From Eubacteriales bacterium (GTDB lineage: Bacteria > Bacillota > Clostridia > Oscillospirales > Oscillospiraceae), in NCBI GenBank assembly GCA_030536255.1, contig JAUNQI010000010.1, positions 24,189-88,188 of the forward strand: a DNA stretch of 64,000 bases, given 5' to 3'. The notes beneath the pieces are model-generated. The model was not told where the DNA came from. It saw only the letters and a list, made by a program, of their open reading frames with translations, and made no database searches. Position 1 is the first letter of the stretch, and each line of letters starts with the position of its first letter. The position numbers and the translations under genes were made by a program. Below, one piece after another: positions 1 to 8,422 of the stretch.

Positions 1-285
1 TTCACCATTGAGCAGAACGCCATTACATCCTTCCGTTCCTCCTGGCCTCTGATTCCCTGCTATGCCAACACCATCGGACCCGCAATCATTTTCAATTCCG
101 ACTATGCGATTGGCGGCGCTGACGGCGTTCTCTCCAGAGGCATGCAGTGGCAGGGCATGAGCTTCTGGATGACGCTCCGTCACGGCCCCACGAAGGCGAT
201 CACCTCCAGCTGGATCCCAACGATGCCCGGAAAGCTGTTCTTCATGGAAGAGCTCGCCGGTCCTCTCTGCCCGGATACCAACTGA
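1..285 (+). CDS. C-terminal end of an unrecognised protein (cut by window edge)
   Basis: Frame 1 is open from the first base to a TGA at 283-285, giving 94 residues of a protein whose N-terminus lies outside the window. The tail is rich in aromatic and hydrophobic residues (for example [13 protein letters not shown] and [14 protein letters not shown]) and ends CPDTN. I do not recognise the family. Codon use matches the neighbouring genes, and a strong hairpin terminator starts 65 bases after the stop, which supports a real gene end. No function is proposed. Confidence 0.7.
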   Translation, partial: FTIEQNAITSFRSSWPLIPCYANTIGPAIIFNSDYAIGGADGVLSRGMQWQGMSFWMTLRHGPTKAITSSWIPTMPGKLFFMEELAGPLCPDTN

Positions 286-349
286 GTCGGGCTGTACTAT
301 CGGTTTCAGTCGGATACTGATCCCTGCTCTTAATTTTAAACAGTCTCAC

Positions 350-386
350 GGCACCGGAAGCGATTCCGGTGCCTGTTTCGTTTTCT
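350..386 (+). terminator. Rho-independent terminator after the partial first gene
   Basis: A perfect 10-bp stem (350-359 with 364-373, arms GGCACCGGAA and TTCCGGTGCC) with a 4-base loop is followed by a T-rich tail on the + strand. It ends the transcript of the cut gene and isolates the lipoprotein promoter downstream. Confidence 0.85.
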
Positions 387-452
387 ATGATAATATTCTG
401 TGTTGCCGAACTTCTGTTATAACAATTCCGGTCATTATAATTGTTCTTTTTA

Positions 453-482
453 TTGACGAAATCAGGCAAATAATGATAAAAT
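453..482 (+). promoter_or_regulatory. Sigma-A promoter of the repeat lipoprotein
   Basis: TTGACG at 453-458 and TAAAAT at 477-482 are separated by 18 bases. The likely transcript start lies about 35 bases before the ATG at 526, whose ribosome site is GAAAGGAGA. Nothing else was seen in the 387-525 gap. Confidence 0.6.
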
Positions 483-525
483 TAAACATCATTATAACAA
501 AAAAACAAACCGAAAGGAGAACGCT

Positions 526-3057
526 ATGAAAAAAGCACTGTCTATTTTTCTTGTTCTTATAACAGCGTTTATTCTGTGCGGCTGTTGCCTATGGCATGAC
601 ATGGCGCCCGCAACCTGTACAGAACCCTCCACCTGCACAAAATGCGGGAAGACAGAGGGCGAAGCGCTGGGCCACAAACCCGTCACTGACGCTTCGGTAT
701 ATCCGACATGCGCCGAGCCCGGCCTGACGGAGGGCAGCCACTGCTCCGTCTGCGGAGAGATCCTTGTCAAACAGGAAGTGGTTCCCGCACTCGCTCATAT
801 CGCTGTGACGGATGCAGCCGTTGCTCCCACCTGCACAAAGACAGGTCTGACCGAAGGCAGTCACTGTTCTGTCTGCGGAGAGATTCTTGTCAAACAGGAA
901 GTGGTTCCCGTTCTGGGGCATACTGTTGTATCTGATCCGGCTGTTGCTCCCACCTGTACAAATTCGGGACTTACGGCAGGCAGCCACTGTTCTGCCTGCG
1001 GGGAGATCCTTGTTCCGCAGAAATCTGTCTCTCCGACCGGGCACAGTGCTGTAACCGATGCAGCTGTCTCTCCGACCTGCACAAAGACCGGACTCACGCA
1101 GGGCAGCCACTGCTCTGTCTGCGGAGAAATATTTGTTGCGCAGAAAGAGGTCTCTGCACGGGGACACAATGCAGTCACTGATGCGCCGGTCTCTCCGACA
1201 TGCACGAAGTCCGGTCTGACACAGGGAAGCCATTGTTCTGTCTGCGGAACGATTCTTGTCGCTCAGGAAGAGGTCGAAGCGCTCGGGCATACCATTGTTA
1301 CCGATGCTGCCGTTGCTCCCACATGCACAAAAGCGGGGCTGACGGAAGGCAGCCACTGCTCCGTCTGCGAGGAAGTACTTGTCGCTCAGGAAGAAGTTAA
1401 AGCGCTGGGTCATACCGTTGTTTCCGATGCTGCCGTTGCTCCCTCCTGCACAAAAGCGGGGCTGACTGAAGGCAGCCACTGCTCCGTCTGCGAGGAAGTA
1501 CTTGTCGCTCAGGAAGAGGTCGAAGCGCTGGGACATACCGTTGTTACCGATGCGGCTGTTGCTCCCACCTGCACAGAGACGGGCCTTACCGAAGGCAGCC
1601 ACTGCTCTGTCTGTAATGAAGTCCTTGTCGCTCAGGAAGAGGTTGAAGCGCTCGGGCATACCATTGTTACCGATGCTGCGGTTGCTCCCACATGCACAGA
1701 GACGGGCCTTACCGAAGGCAGTCACTGCTCCGTATGTCAGGAAGTTCTCGTCGCTCAGGAAGAGGTTGAAGCGCTCGGACACACTCCGGTGAAGGATCCG
1801 ATGGTTCCTCCGACACTCACCGAGCCCGGCTTGACGGAGGGAAGCCACTGCTCCGTCTGCGAAGAAATTCTTGTGAAACAGGAAGTTATTCCTGCTCCGA
1901 TATTCATAATTGAGCCTGAAGCAGAAGTAAAATCTGAAGATCTATTCACTGAAAGCATACCAGAAAACACAGAAGAAGTTTCAGAAAAAGGAACAGAAGC
2001 TGTGGAAGAGACTCCCGCAGAAATAACTGTGGAAGAGATTTCAGCAGAAAGTTCCGAAGAAGCTGAAGAGATCATTGAAGAACCCTCTGAAGTATTTACT
2101 GAAGAAATTCCTACTGAAGCGGTAACTGCCGAGGAATCTCCTGCCGAAGTAGTATCTGCCGAAGAATCTCCTGCTGAGGAAGAACCTGCAGAAGAGATCG
2201 TTGAAGAAGCGGCCCCCGTCGTCATGTCTTATGCGGAGTATGCAGTCGCAGAGCTTGACTCCCCTGTTTGCGTAGAGGCTTACGTTCAGGCGCATCAGTC
2301 CTGGTGGGATGACAAGATCACGGTCTATGCTCAGAATGAAGACGGCGCATACTTCTTCTATGACATGGCCTGTTCCGAAGAGGACGCGGCAAAGCTCGTT
2401 CCCGGAACAAAGATCCGGGTCAGCGGCTACAAGTCCGAATGGGCCGGAGAGATTGAAATCGTTGACGCAACCTTCGAGATCCTCGAAGGCGACGGTTTCA
2501 TTGCAAAAGCGGAAGACGTCACTGAGCTTCTTGGCAAAGAAGAACTGATCCTTCAGCAGAACAAGCTCGTTGCTTTCAAGGGACTTACCATAGAGCCATA
2601 CGATGAAACCGGTGCTGCATTCGCCTATAAGAATGAGCTTGAGAAGACGGATGATCTATACTTTAAGGTCTCCAAAGACGGAAAAGTTTATGAATTCTGC
2701 GTAGAGTACTATCTCTGCGGGAAAGAAACTGATGTCTATCAGGCGATCGAGGCACTGAAGGTCGGTGATACCGTTGATCTGGAAGGCTTCCTTTACTGGT
2801 ACAACGGAATTAATCCCCACATCACATCCTGCATAGTTACCGCGTCCGCTCCGATAGCCGAAGAAGTAATTGAAGAGGTTCCCGAGGCATATGTAGATAT
2901 TCCTGAAGTAATTGAAGAGATTATCGCGGAACCGGCTGCAGAGGAATATGCAGCAGAAAGTTTTGTGGAAGAGTCCGCAGAGTTTATAGAACAGAGCTTT
3001 GATGAGATCTCCGAAGAAATCATACCCGAGACCACAGAAGGTGAAATTAACGAATGA
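526..3057 (+). CDS. Putative surface lipoprotein with ten Cys-rich 41-residue repeats and an OB-fold-like domain
   Basis: The 843-residue protein starts with a lipoprotein-type signal ([15 protein letters not shown] then LCGC, acylated Cys near 20). Residues 49-458 are ten 41-residue repeats with the pattern GH-x12-C-x10-C-x2-C and a second His just before the C-x2-C pair, a spacing that could bind zinc. Next comes a very acidic Glu/Ala/Pro/Ser-rich stretch to about residue 565. Residues from about 566 to 770 form a globular part with beta-rich segments and phrases such as [11 protein letters not shown] and [18 protein letters not shown], which suggest OB-fold nucleic-acid or ligand binding, though this is inferred only. 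A second acidic tail closes the protein. It overlaps the next gene by four bases. Similar GH..C..HCSVC repeats are common in gut Clostridia surface proteins; their function is not known to me. Confidence 0.8.
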   Translation: MKKALSIFLVLITAFILCGCCLWHDMAPATCTEPSTCTKCGKTEGEALGHKPVTDASVYPTCAEPGLTEGSHCSVCGEILVKQEVVPALAHIAVTDAAVAPTCTKTGLTEGSHCSVCGEILVKQEVVPVLGHTVVSDPAVAPTCTNSGLTAGSHCSACGEILVPQKSVSPTGHSAVTDAAVSPTCTKTGLTQGSHCSVCGEIFVAQKEVSARGHNAVTDAPVSPTCTKSGLTQGSHCSVCGTILVAQEEVEALGHTIVTDAAVAPTCTKAGLTEGSHCSVCEEVLVAQEEVKALGHTVVSDAAVAPSCTKAGLTEGSHCSVCEEVLVAQEEVEALGHTVVTDAAVAPTCTETGLTEGSHCSVCNEVLVAQEEVEALGHTIVTDAAVAPTCTETGLTEGSHCSVCQEVLVAQEEVEALGHTPVKDPMVPPTLTEPGLTEGSHCSVCEEILVKQEVIPAPIFIIEPEAEVKSEDLFTESIPENTEEVSEKGTEAVEETPAEITVEEISAESSEEAEEIIEEPSEVFTEEIPTEAVTAEESPAEVVSAEESPAEEEPAEEIVEEAAPVVMSYAEYAVAELDSPVCVEAYVQAHQSWWDDKITVYAQNEDGAYFFYDMACSEEDAAKLVPGTKIRVSGYKSEWAGEIEIVDATFEILEGDGFIAKAEDVTELLGKEELILQQNKLVAFKGLTIEPYDETGAAFAYKNELEKTDDLYFKVSKDGKVYEFCVEYYLCGKETDVYQAIEALKVGDTVDLEGFLYWYNGINPHITSCIVTASAPIAEEVIEEVPEAYVDIPEVIEEIIAEPAAEEYAAESFVEESAEFIEQSFDEISEEIIPETTEGEINE
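670..1899 (+). repeat. Ten in-frame tandem repeats of exactly 123 bp
   Basis: Units start at 670, 793, 916, 1039, 1162, 1285, 1408, 1531, 1654 and 1777 with no insertion or deletion. Units 6-9 (1285-1776) are nearly identical at DNA level, pointing to recent duplication or gene conversion, while units 1-5 and 10 are more diverged. The first Cys of each unit is replaced by Leu in the last one (PPTLTEPG). Each unit encodes 41 residues. Confidence 0.95.
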
Positions 3058-3929
3058 AAATCAAACATCATGCAAAAACAATTAGCCTCCCGGATTATCT
3101 GACGAAATACAGCGATCTTCGCACGTCTCTTTCCGACTTTTATGTAAAGACAAGAAACTGCAAAATCATCGGAATAGCTGATGAAGCAATCAGCGGCAAA
3201 GGTTTTTTGCTGGCGGATATGGGCGCAGTTACCGAAGTCCTCTTCATCGCTGCGGAAAATGACAATGCATCTGTAAAAAAAGCGCTTCTCAATTATCTGA
3301 AGGGAAAGCTTCCGGCCGGATCGACGATCCAGTGGCGGATCGTTGATAACCCTGTGAATGAAACGCTGGCTCTTGAGTACGGTTTCCGCTGCGGGAATAC
3401 CCTAAATATTTTCCATTCCGTGGACCGGGATAACGAGCAGGCAGATAAGATCCTGCAGGACTATGATAAGCTCTATACCTTCATGGAAAGGCGCGGCTAC
3501 CGCACGGTAAGCTTTGACGAGCTGTCAGAAGACGAGCTGCTGCAGATTAGAAATAATCCGGACGGAGAGTTCGACTCCTATCTCCGTCCGGGAGCCCTGA
3601 TGGATGACAAGCTCGGCGGCTTTTCCGGTAAATTGAGCTCCGCATCCATCAGAGACGGGAAGGTCGCCGCCTATACGATCATCCGAAATTCTGACGGAAA
3701 CGTCTGTATCTTTGAGATCATCTGTGTGGCGGAATCTGAGAGGAAAAACGGAACCTTTATTCTCCCCTTCCTGAGATCTTTCCGTGAAATGAAAGATTCC
3801 GGCGCAAAATCTGCCCTCTTTGCCGTATATGACACCAACAGCGAAATGCTGAAGATCGTCAAAAAACGCTTCTCCGGTCTGATCGCTTCGCAGTCCATAC
3901 AGCATAATATGGTCTATCTTGTTCGCTGA
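3054..3929 (+). CDS. GNAT-like acetyltransferase, possibly two lobes
   Basis: This 291-residue soluble protein starts inside the stop of the lipoprotein gene (ATGA overlap), so the two are translationally coupled. The N-terminal half (residues about 35-110) and C-terminal half (about 185-290) each show a beta-strand/helix layout like a GNAT fold, with [10 protein letters not shown] in the position of the acetyl-CoA-binding loop of the second lobe. The assignment rests on layout rather than a clear signature. No signal peptide or membrane segment is visible, so it should act in the cytoplasm, unlike its partner. Acetyltransferase of unknown substrate is the best guess. Confidence 0.5.
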   Translation: MKIKHHAKTISLPDYLTKYSDLRTSLSDFYVKTRNCKIIGIADEAISGKGFLLADMGAVTEVLFIAAENDNASVKKALLNYLKGKLPAGSTIQWRIVDNPVNETLALEYGFRCGNTLNIFHSVDRDNEQADKILQDYDKLYTFMERRGYRTVSFDELSEDELLQIRNNPDGEFDSYLRPGALMDDKLGGFSGKLSSASIRDGKVAAYTIIRNSDGNVCIFEIICVAESERKNGTFILPFLRSFREMKDSGAKSALFAVYDTNSEMLKIVKKRFSGLIASQSIQHNMVYLVR

Positions 3930-4050
3930 CTTAATGACGTTACCCCAAGTAAAGCAGTTATTCATCCCTTGTATGCAAATGCTGTTCCACAACATTTCCT
4001 GTTATCCCCCAAAACATTTCATATTACAGATATAAGAAGGAGAAACTGAC

Positions 4051-4296
4051 ATGGGACGCTATTCAAGACGCAGAAATATCAAAAAATTCTGGAAAAATCC
4101 TTTGGTGAACCTCTGCTATGTGCTTTCGGTTCTGGCTTTTGTTGCCGGAGTGCTTCTGGTATTCGGCTTTATCGGCGGTGCTGACTGTCTTCCGGCCGCG
4201 ATTATCGCTCTGGCTGCCGGAGTTCTGCTGATCATTCTGGGAAAACGGCTCAACATACGAAAAAAAGAAGCCGCATCGGCTGAGGAGAAACGGTAG
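4051..4296 (+). CDS. Small two-segment membrane protein
   Basis: The 81-residue product has a basic N-terminus (RYSRRRNIKKFWKN), two hydrophobic segments (about residues 18-39 and 45-64) and a charged C-terminal tail, giving a hairpin with both ends in the cytoplasm. The start is fixed by AGAAGGAG eight bases upstream. It ends seven bases before the YitT-family gene and is probably cotranscribed with it. I do not recognise a named family. The 121-base gap before it holds no clear promoter. Confidence 0.65.
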   Translation: MGRYSRRRNIKKFWKNPLVNLCYVLSVLAFVAGVLLVFGFIGGADCLPAAIIALAAGVLLIILGKRLNIRKKEAASAEEKR

Positions 4297-4303
4297 ATTC
4301 ATA

Positions 4304-5230
4304 ATGACGGTTAAACAAAAAAGCACAGAGATAAAACAATCACAAAAAGCTTCCGTAAAAAATGAGATGAAAAAGCTGAAGCTGTTCTCTTTTCTCATGC
4401 TCACGATTGCCGGCACGATCAATGCGTTCGGTGTCACAATTTTCCTGTACCCTGTAAAGCTGTATGACAGCGGGATCTCCGGCCTGTCCATGCTGCTGGA
4501 TCAGGTGACGCCCAATCAGCTGTCCCTCTCTCTGTTCCTCCTGGTGTTTAACATTCCGATTTTCATCTTTGGGCTGAAACGTCAGGGACTTACCTTTACG
4601 ATCTATTCTGTTTTTACGGTTGCGGTTTATTCATTTGTATCCTATCTGATCATGGAAGTTCTGCCGGTAGACGTTTCCTTTATTTCTCCACTGGCAGGAT
4701 CTGATCTGCTGTTATGCGCAATTTTCGGCGGTTTGATCTCCGGAATCGGAAGCGGAATGACGATCCGGTATGGCGGCGCCATTGACGGAATCGATGTTCT
4801 GTCCGTAGTGTTTGCAAAAAGGATCGGCATATCGATCGGCACATTCGTGATGATATTTAACGCGCTCCTTTATATCGTCTGCGGAATCGTTATTCACAGC
4901 TGGATCCTGCCGTTATATTCGATTGTTACCTACTACGTCGGATCTAGGACTGTGGATTTCATCGTGGAAGGCTTTGACCGGGCAAAATGCGCCATGATCG
5001 TAACCTCAAAAGCAAATGAGATCTCCGATGCTTTGTCCGCCAACTTTGAGGTCAGCGGTACCATTGTAAACGCAGTCGGCGGTTATTCAAAAGAGGAAAA
5101 AGAAATTGTTTTCTTTATCATCAACCACTTCCAGATCAATAAACTAAAGCAGATCGTGCACGAAATTGACGCTACAGCATTTATTTCCCTGCAGGATGTT
5201 TCAGATATTATAAAGACCCGCGATATATAA
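4304..5230 (+). CDS. YitT family membrane protein (DUF161 plus DUF2179)
   Basis: The 308-residue product has a Lys-rich N-terminus, about five or six membrane segments with the family features IDGIDVLSVVFAKRIG and GSRTVDFIVEGFD, and a C-terminal cytoplasmic domain of about 80 residues (KCAMIVTSKANEISDAL onward) typical of DUF2179. The length matches the family (about 280-300). The family is widespread in Bacillota; its substrate is not firmly known. It follows the small membrane gene by seven bases and precedes the dehydrogenase by 51 bases. Confidence 0.88.
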   Translation: MTVKQKSTEIKQSQKASVKNEMKKLKLFSFLMLTIAGTINAFGVTIFLYPVKLYDSGISGLSMLLDQVTPNQLSLSLFLLVFNIPIFIFGLKRQGLTFTIYSVFTVAVYSFVSYLIMEVLPVDVSFISPLAGSDLLLCAIFGGLISGIGSGMTIRYGGAIDGIDVLSVVFAKRIGISIGTFVMIFNALLYIVCGIVIHSWILPLYSIVTYYVGSRTVDFIVEGFDRAKCAMIVTSKANEISDALSANFEVSGTIVNAVGGYSKEEKEIVFFIINHFQINKLKQIVHEIDATAFISLQDVSDIIKTRDI

Positions 5231-5281
5231 GCACCGCGAAAAAGTGTATTGCAGCGCGGTATAAACAGAAAGGATAATGAT

Positions 5282-6334
5282 ATGAAGGCACTTGTTATGA
5301 CCGCTCCCCGCACAGTTGAGCTCACCGAGCTCCCTACTCCCGTTCCCGGTGATGACGAAATACTGATCCGCATCCGGGCATGCGGGATCTGCATGAACGA
5401 TATGCGGGACTACGCGGGAAACTGCAGTTATTCCTACCCCCGAATCGGCGGGCATGAGTTTTCCGGCGATATCGTCGCCATGGGCAAAGACGTAAATCAT
5501 TATCATGATCGCTTTCATATCGGGCAGCGGGTCGTATCCTATATTATCGACAACTGCGGACAGTGCTATCATTGCAAAAACGGATTTGAAAATGTCTGTC
5601 CGGACTTTGCGCATACGGATACCTATCTGAATCCCGGCGGGATCTCCGGATTTAAAGGTTTTTCCCAGTATTATCTGGCGAAGGCAAACGACGTATATAT
5701 CTGCAATGATGAGATCCCCTATGAACAGCTTGCTATGGTTGAACCTCTGGCCTGTGTTCTCACTGCCGTAAACAGAGGAAATCCTCAGTTCGGGGATGAT
5801 GTGCTGATCATCGGGGGCGGCTCCATGGGACTGATGTTCATTCTGATGTGCAAGCTGAAAGGTGTGCGTATCATTGTTTCCGAGCCGAGGGAGGACAGAC
5901 GGAAAAAGGCGCTGGAGCTGGGTGCAGATATCGTCATTGACCCCCTGAGCTGCGACCTGAAGGAAGAGATCATGCGGCTTACGGACGGCGTAGGCGTACA
6001 GACTGTTTTTGATACGATAGAGATCCCGGAACTTGCCGTTCAGGCGGTTGACTGCGCATCAGTATGCGGCACCGTGGTGCTGTATTCCTCAATGCACCCG
6101 AACACGCCCATGCCTCTGGACCTGGGAAAAATTCATACCATGCAGAAAACGCTTGCGGGAATTCAGAACGGTTCGCTGAAAACCTTCTGGCAGGCAGTAC
6201 AGCTTCTCAGCAAGAAAATCGTAGATATCTCCCCTGTCATTGACAAGGTATTCGATTATAAGGACATTGACGCAGCGATGGAATACGCCATGCGGCCGGA
6301 CACCTACAAAGTGGTCATACAAATAACAGACTGA
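5282..6334 (+). CDS. Zinc-dependent medium-chain alcohol/polyol dehydrogenase
   Basis: The 350-residue enzyme is expected to oxidise a sugar alcohol or secondary alcohol with NAD(P). It shows the catalytic-zinc start (CGICMNDMRDYAG, then GGHEFSG), the structural-zinc cluster C-x2-C-x2-C-x7-C (CGQCYHCKNGFENVC) and the Rossmann loop IIGGGSMGLM. This set is typical of the sorbitol/threonine dehydrogenase branch; the exact substrate cannot be read. The ATG at 5282 is chosen over an in-frame start at 5249 because AGAAAGGA lies just upstream of it. No sugar transporter gene adjoins it. Confidence 0.85.
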   Translation: MKALVMTAPRTVELTELPTPVPGDDEILIRIRACGICMNDMRDYAGNCSYSYPRIGGHEFSGDIVAMGKDVNHYHDRFHIGQRVVSYIIDNCGQCYHCKNGFENVCPDFAHTDTYLNPGGISGFKGFSQYYLAKANDVYICNDEIPYEQLAMVEPLACVLTAVNRGNPQFGDDVLIIGGGSMGLMFILMCKLKGVRIIVSEPREDRRKKALELGADIVIDPLSCDLKEEIMRLTDGVGVQTVFDTIEIPELAVQAVDCASVCGTVVLYSSMHPNTPMPLDLGKIHTMQKTLAGIQNGSLKTFWQAVQLLSKKIVDISPVIDKVFDYKDIDAAMEYAMRPDTYKVVIQITD

Positions 6335-6410
6335 AATTGATATGCTCCCTCTGTGAGACACCTTAAAATTGCTTGGCACCATTATGGTGCGCCTTAAAAT
6401 CAAGCAAATT

Positions 6411-6447
6411 TAATAACAAAAGGGTGCCAGATTTTGCCTGACACCCT
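6411..6447 (-). terminator. Terminator of the AbiE island transcript
   Basis: Read on the minus strand, AGGGTGTCAG and CTGGCACCCT (6447-6438 with 6430-6421) form a 10-bp stem including one G-U pair, a 7-base loop, then a T-rich run TTTGTTATT. It lies just past the end of the small gene at 6455. The gap before it (6335-6410) also holds a short hairpin GCACCA/TGGTGC at 6376-6390 flanked by TTGCTTG and CAAGCAA. Confidence 0.75.
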
Positions 6448-6454
6448 GCTCATT

Positions 6455-6680
6455 TTATTCTGTTGGTGTAGTATTGAATTCATCTGGCTGCGCATATCCA
6501 TGTGAGCCCATATCATAACCATTCTGATACTTAACCGTCATGTATTTTGTTTCTCCATCAACCTGGAACTGTAAATAACAGATACCATCTTCAAATTTAT
6601 CGGTAATATCCATCTGTTGATTCAGATAGTATACTCGATATATGGTATCCATGTATTTCTGCAAATTCTTCTTTTGACAT
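6455..6680 (-). pseudogene. Small third gene of the AbiE island, apparently frameshifted
   Basis: An ATG at 6680-6678 has an excellent ribosome site (AAGGAG eight bases upstream) but its frame reads MSKEEFAEIHGYH and stops after about 27 codons. From about 6664 a second frame, one base along, is open to 6455 and reads as a coherent acidic, Tyr-rich polypeptide (LNQQMDITDKFEDGICYL and so on). Removing one A from the GCAGAAATACATG stretch would join them as MSKEEFAEYMDTIY. The downstream frame alone would need a TTG start with a poor ribosome site. It is either a decayed gene, a sequencing error, or a programmed shift. The family is unknown to me; it lies 66 bases after abiEii on the same strand. 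Confidence 0.5.
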
Positions 6681-6746
6681 ATATGTTCGCTCCTTAAGGC
6701 CTTACATATATAATATGCGCGAGACGATCGATTCCTTTCATACGTT

Positions 6747-7547
6747 TTAAAAATTTTTAAGAAAATCTGTTATCTCTAATAACACATCCTCTGTTGTTTT
6801 CTCTAACCAGTTTTTACGGGAGCGCTCCAGACGAGATTTGTATCTTGAATCTGAAAATGTCTTAGCAACTCTCCGCCTGATATCTACCATGTTATTCTCC
6901 TTCATACCTGGATCGGAAAAAATGAAAGTTTCCAGGCAATCCATTAATTTCTCGCTATCTACCAGTGTACTAAGGTAACAAAGATCAAAGATATCTTTAT
7001 ATCTAGTCGAGTTGGATCCAAATTTTAGCAATGATCGCAGTTTTTCGGTAAACATCTGCTCTTTTGAATTAATTAAAAGACTGGCGCCCTCATCATATCC
7101 AGCTATATCAAAACAATACTCCTCCTGTTCTATAGTCAGGTTTTTATGAACTCCCAGATCAATTTTACTTTCGATCATATCACCGCTTGAATCTGATATT
7201 CTTACATAGATTCGCTTGCCGTGATAATCCTGCTGCTTTAATTCTTCTGGGATACCCATCTGTTCAAATATGATATCTGGTATACAATTTAACCGTTCTA
7301 CAAATGTAGCTATAGCTGTGTCACTCAGCGAGTATCGTATAAAATCAATATCCATATCCTGCGTAGCTCGACGAGCACTTCCAGATAAACTTCTCATAAC
7401 AACACCGCCCTTAATCGTAGCAGTTCTGCTTAGGGAGCTTCTGGACAAAGCAAGTAAGACCAGATTTTGACAAACATACGCCTCTGCATTTTCTTCCGAA
7501 TATCCTTCATCTATGGCAGTCTGTATCATATCATTTATAATTGCCAT
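6747..7547 (-). CDS. abiEii: AbiEii-type nucleotidyltransferase toxin
   Basis: The 266-residue protein is a DNA-polymerase-beta-like nucleotidyltransferase of the AbiEii/AbiGii family, toxin of a type IV toxin-antitoxin pair; family members modify tRNA ends with nucleotides. Visible motifs are KGGVVMRS (residues 46-53), the acidic motif TQDMDIDF (62-69), KIDLG near 124-128, and the conserved C-terminal KLRSLLKFGS-x5-YKDIFDL. Its ATG follows the antitoxin stop directly (TAAATG) with GGAGG inside the antitoxin end, so the two are coupled. The region is visibly more A+T-rich than its flanks, suggesting acquisition by transfer. The motifs are intact, so it is likely active. Confidence 0.88.
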   Translation of the reverse strand: MAIINDMIQTAIDEGYSEENAEAYVCQNLVLLALSRSSLSRTATIKGGVVMRSLSGSARRATQDMDIDFIRYSLSDTAIATFVERLNCIPDIIFEQMGIPEELKQQDYHGKRIYVRISDSSGDMIESKIDLGVHKNLTIEQEEYCFDIAGYDEGASLLINSKEQMFTEKLRSLLKFGSNSTRYKDIFDLCYLSTLVDSEKLMDCLETFIFSDPGMKENNMVDIRRRVAKTFSDSRYKSRLERSRKNWLEKTTEDVLLEITDFLKNF

Positions 7548-8090
7548 TTAAAAAACCTCCAAATCTAATGCGTCTGAAATCATTTTACTTCGAGGAAAAG
7601 TTGCGGCATATTCCTGAATCCTCTCAATGTCTAAATCCTGAATTATATTCCTGTAGTTACCTAGTATTTCTTTATAATAGTCGTACGGGAGCTTATTTTT
7701 AAAGCGTAATAGTTCAATTAACATTCGCTCTTTATCATATATCTTAAAAATAGCATCCCTCTTTTTCATTGTTGAAACACCTAGATTCAATATATCTGAA
7801 TGGACATACATCTGTCGTACTCTAGGATCTCTCAGCGCTCTGGCTGATTTATCTGTCGCAATCCAGTATTCATCTGGGATAACGTCTGTCAATCCATGGT
7901 AATAAAACGCTGTATCCATAGTTATAATTGCCTGCGGATACTTTGCTGCAATAATGGCCAATGTAGATACTTTTGGCGTATCAGCATATATGCCTTTTTC
8001 AATTCTGTATAGTGCACCATTTTGAAGAGCTCGATTAATCTGATAATCTGATGACCATTTTTCGATACAGCTTTTGTATGTATATACCAT
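7548..8090 (-). CDS. abiEi: AbiEi-type antitoxin and autorepressor
   Basis: The 180-residue protein carries an N-terminal winged-helix part (YKSCIEKWSSDYQINRALQNGALYRIEKGIY) followed by the AbiEi C-terminal domain (AIITMDTAFYYHGL onward). In studied AbiE systems the antitoxin represses its own promoter through inverted repeats and neutralises AbiEii. The ATG at 8090 has GGAG seven bases upstream; a longer in-frame extension to 8255 would run back through the promoter and is rejected. It is the first gene of the operon. Confidence 0.85.
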   Translation of the reverse strand: MVYTYKSCIEKWSSDYQINRALQNGALYRIEKGIYADTPKVSTLAIIAAKYPQAIITMDTAFYYHGLTDVIPDEYWIATDKSARALRDPRVRQMYVHSDILNLGVSTMKKRDAIFKIYDKERMLIELLRFKNKLPYDYYKEILGNYRNIIQDLDIERIQEYAATFPRSKMISDALDLEVF

Positions 8091-8118
8091 ATTCTCACTC
8101 CAACCGTATTTCAGTAAT

Positions 8119-8147
8119 TGTAGGTTTATTTTTGTTTTTAGCCTACA
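8119..8147 (-). promoter_or_regulatory. Probable AbiEi operator (inverted repeat)
   Basis: TGTAGG at 8119-8124 and CCTACA at 8142-8147 form an inverted repeat with 17 A/T-rich bases between, placed in the leader between the -10 box and the abiEi start. The site fits autoregulation of AbiE operons; binding itself is inferred. Confidence 0.55.
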
Positions 8148-8156
8148 TTTGCTAAA

Positions 8157-8185
8157 ATTATAAACTAAACAATTTATGCTGTCAA
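8157..8185 (-). promoter_or_regulatory. Perfect consensus sigma-A promoter of the abiE operon
   Basis: On the minus strand TTGACA (8185-8180) and TATAAT (8162-8157) are spaced by exactly 17 bases, matching both hexamers in full. Such a strong promoter needs tight repression, consistent with the adjacent inverted repeat. The rest of the 8091-8422 gap holds only the terminator at 8294-8329. Confidence 0.85.
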
Positions 8186-8293
8186 CCGTATAATCACAGC
8201 CAAAATATGTCACGCTTTCAACTTCATTTTCAGCTTTCGTGGACAAATATTCCACTTTCTTGAAAATGAGCCTCAGAAAGCTTGTAAATGCAG

Positions 8294-8329
8294 AGAAAAA
8301 CGGGACTGTATTTACAGTCCCGCTTTTTT
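8294..8329 (-). terminator. Terminator of the mannosidase operon
   Basis: CGGGACTGTA (8301-8310) pairs with TACAGTCCCG (8313-8322). On the minus strand the stem is followed by TTTTTCTC and serves the operon ending at 8423; on the + strand it is followed by TTTTTT, so it can work both ways and shields abiE. Confidence 0.85.
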
Positions 8330-8422
8330 CCCGTTATTCTTACCAGACTTTCTTTCAGCCTGAAACATATAAACAAAGTTTTCCGAAGATTATGTGCATC
8401 AGCGAAAATATACCCGCATTTC

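Noticed and set aside
589..1848. Open frames on both strands within the repeat gene
   Set aside because: They follow from the exact 123-bp periodicity, which keeps any stop-free frame open through all units.
670..1899. CRISPR array
   Set aside because: The repeats are contiguous, in frame and coding, with no spacers.
6361..6407. Insertion-sequence remnant (CCTTAAAAT direct repeats and TTGCTTG/CAAGCAA inverted repeats)
   Set aside because: The repeats are too short and close together and no transposase sequence is present; the structure is only a small hairpin region.
8091..8255. N-terminal extension of the AbiEi frame to 8255
   Set aside because: It would translate through the consensus promoter and operator; the ATG at 8090 has a proper ribosome site.
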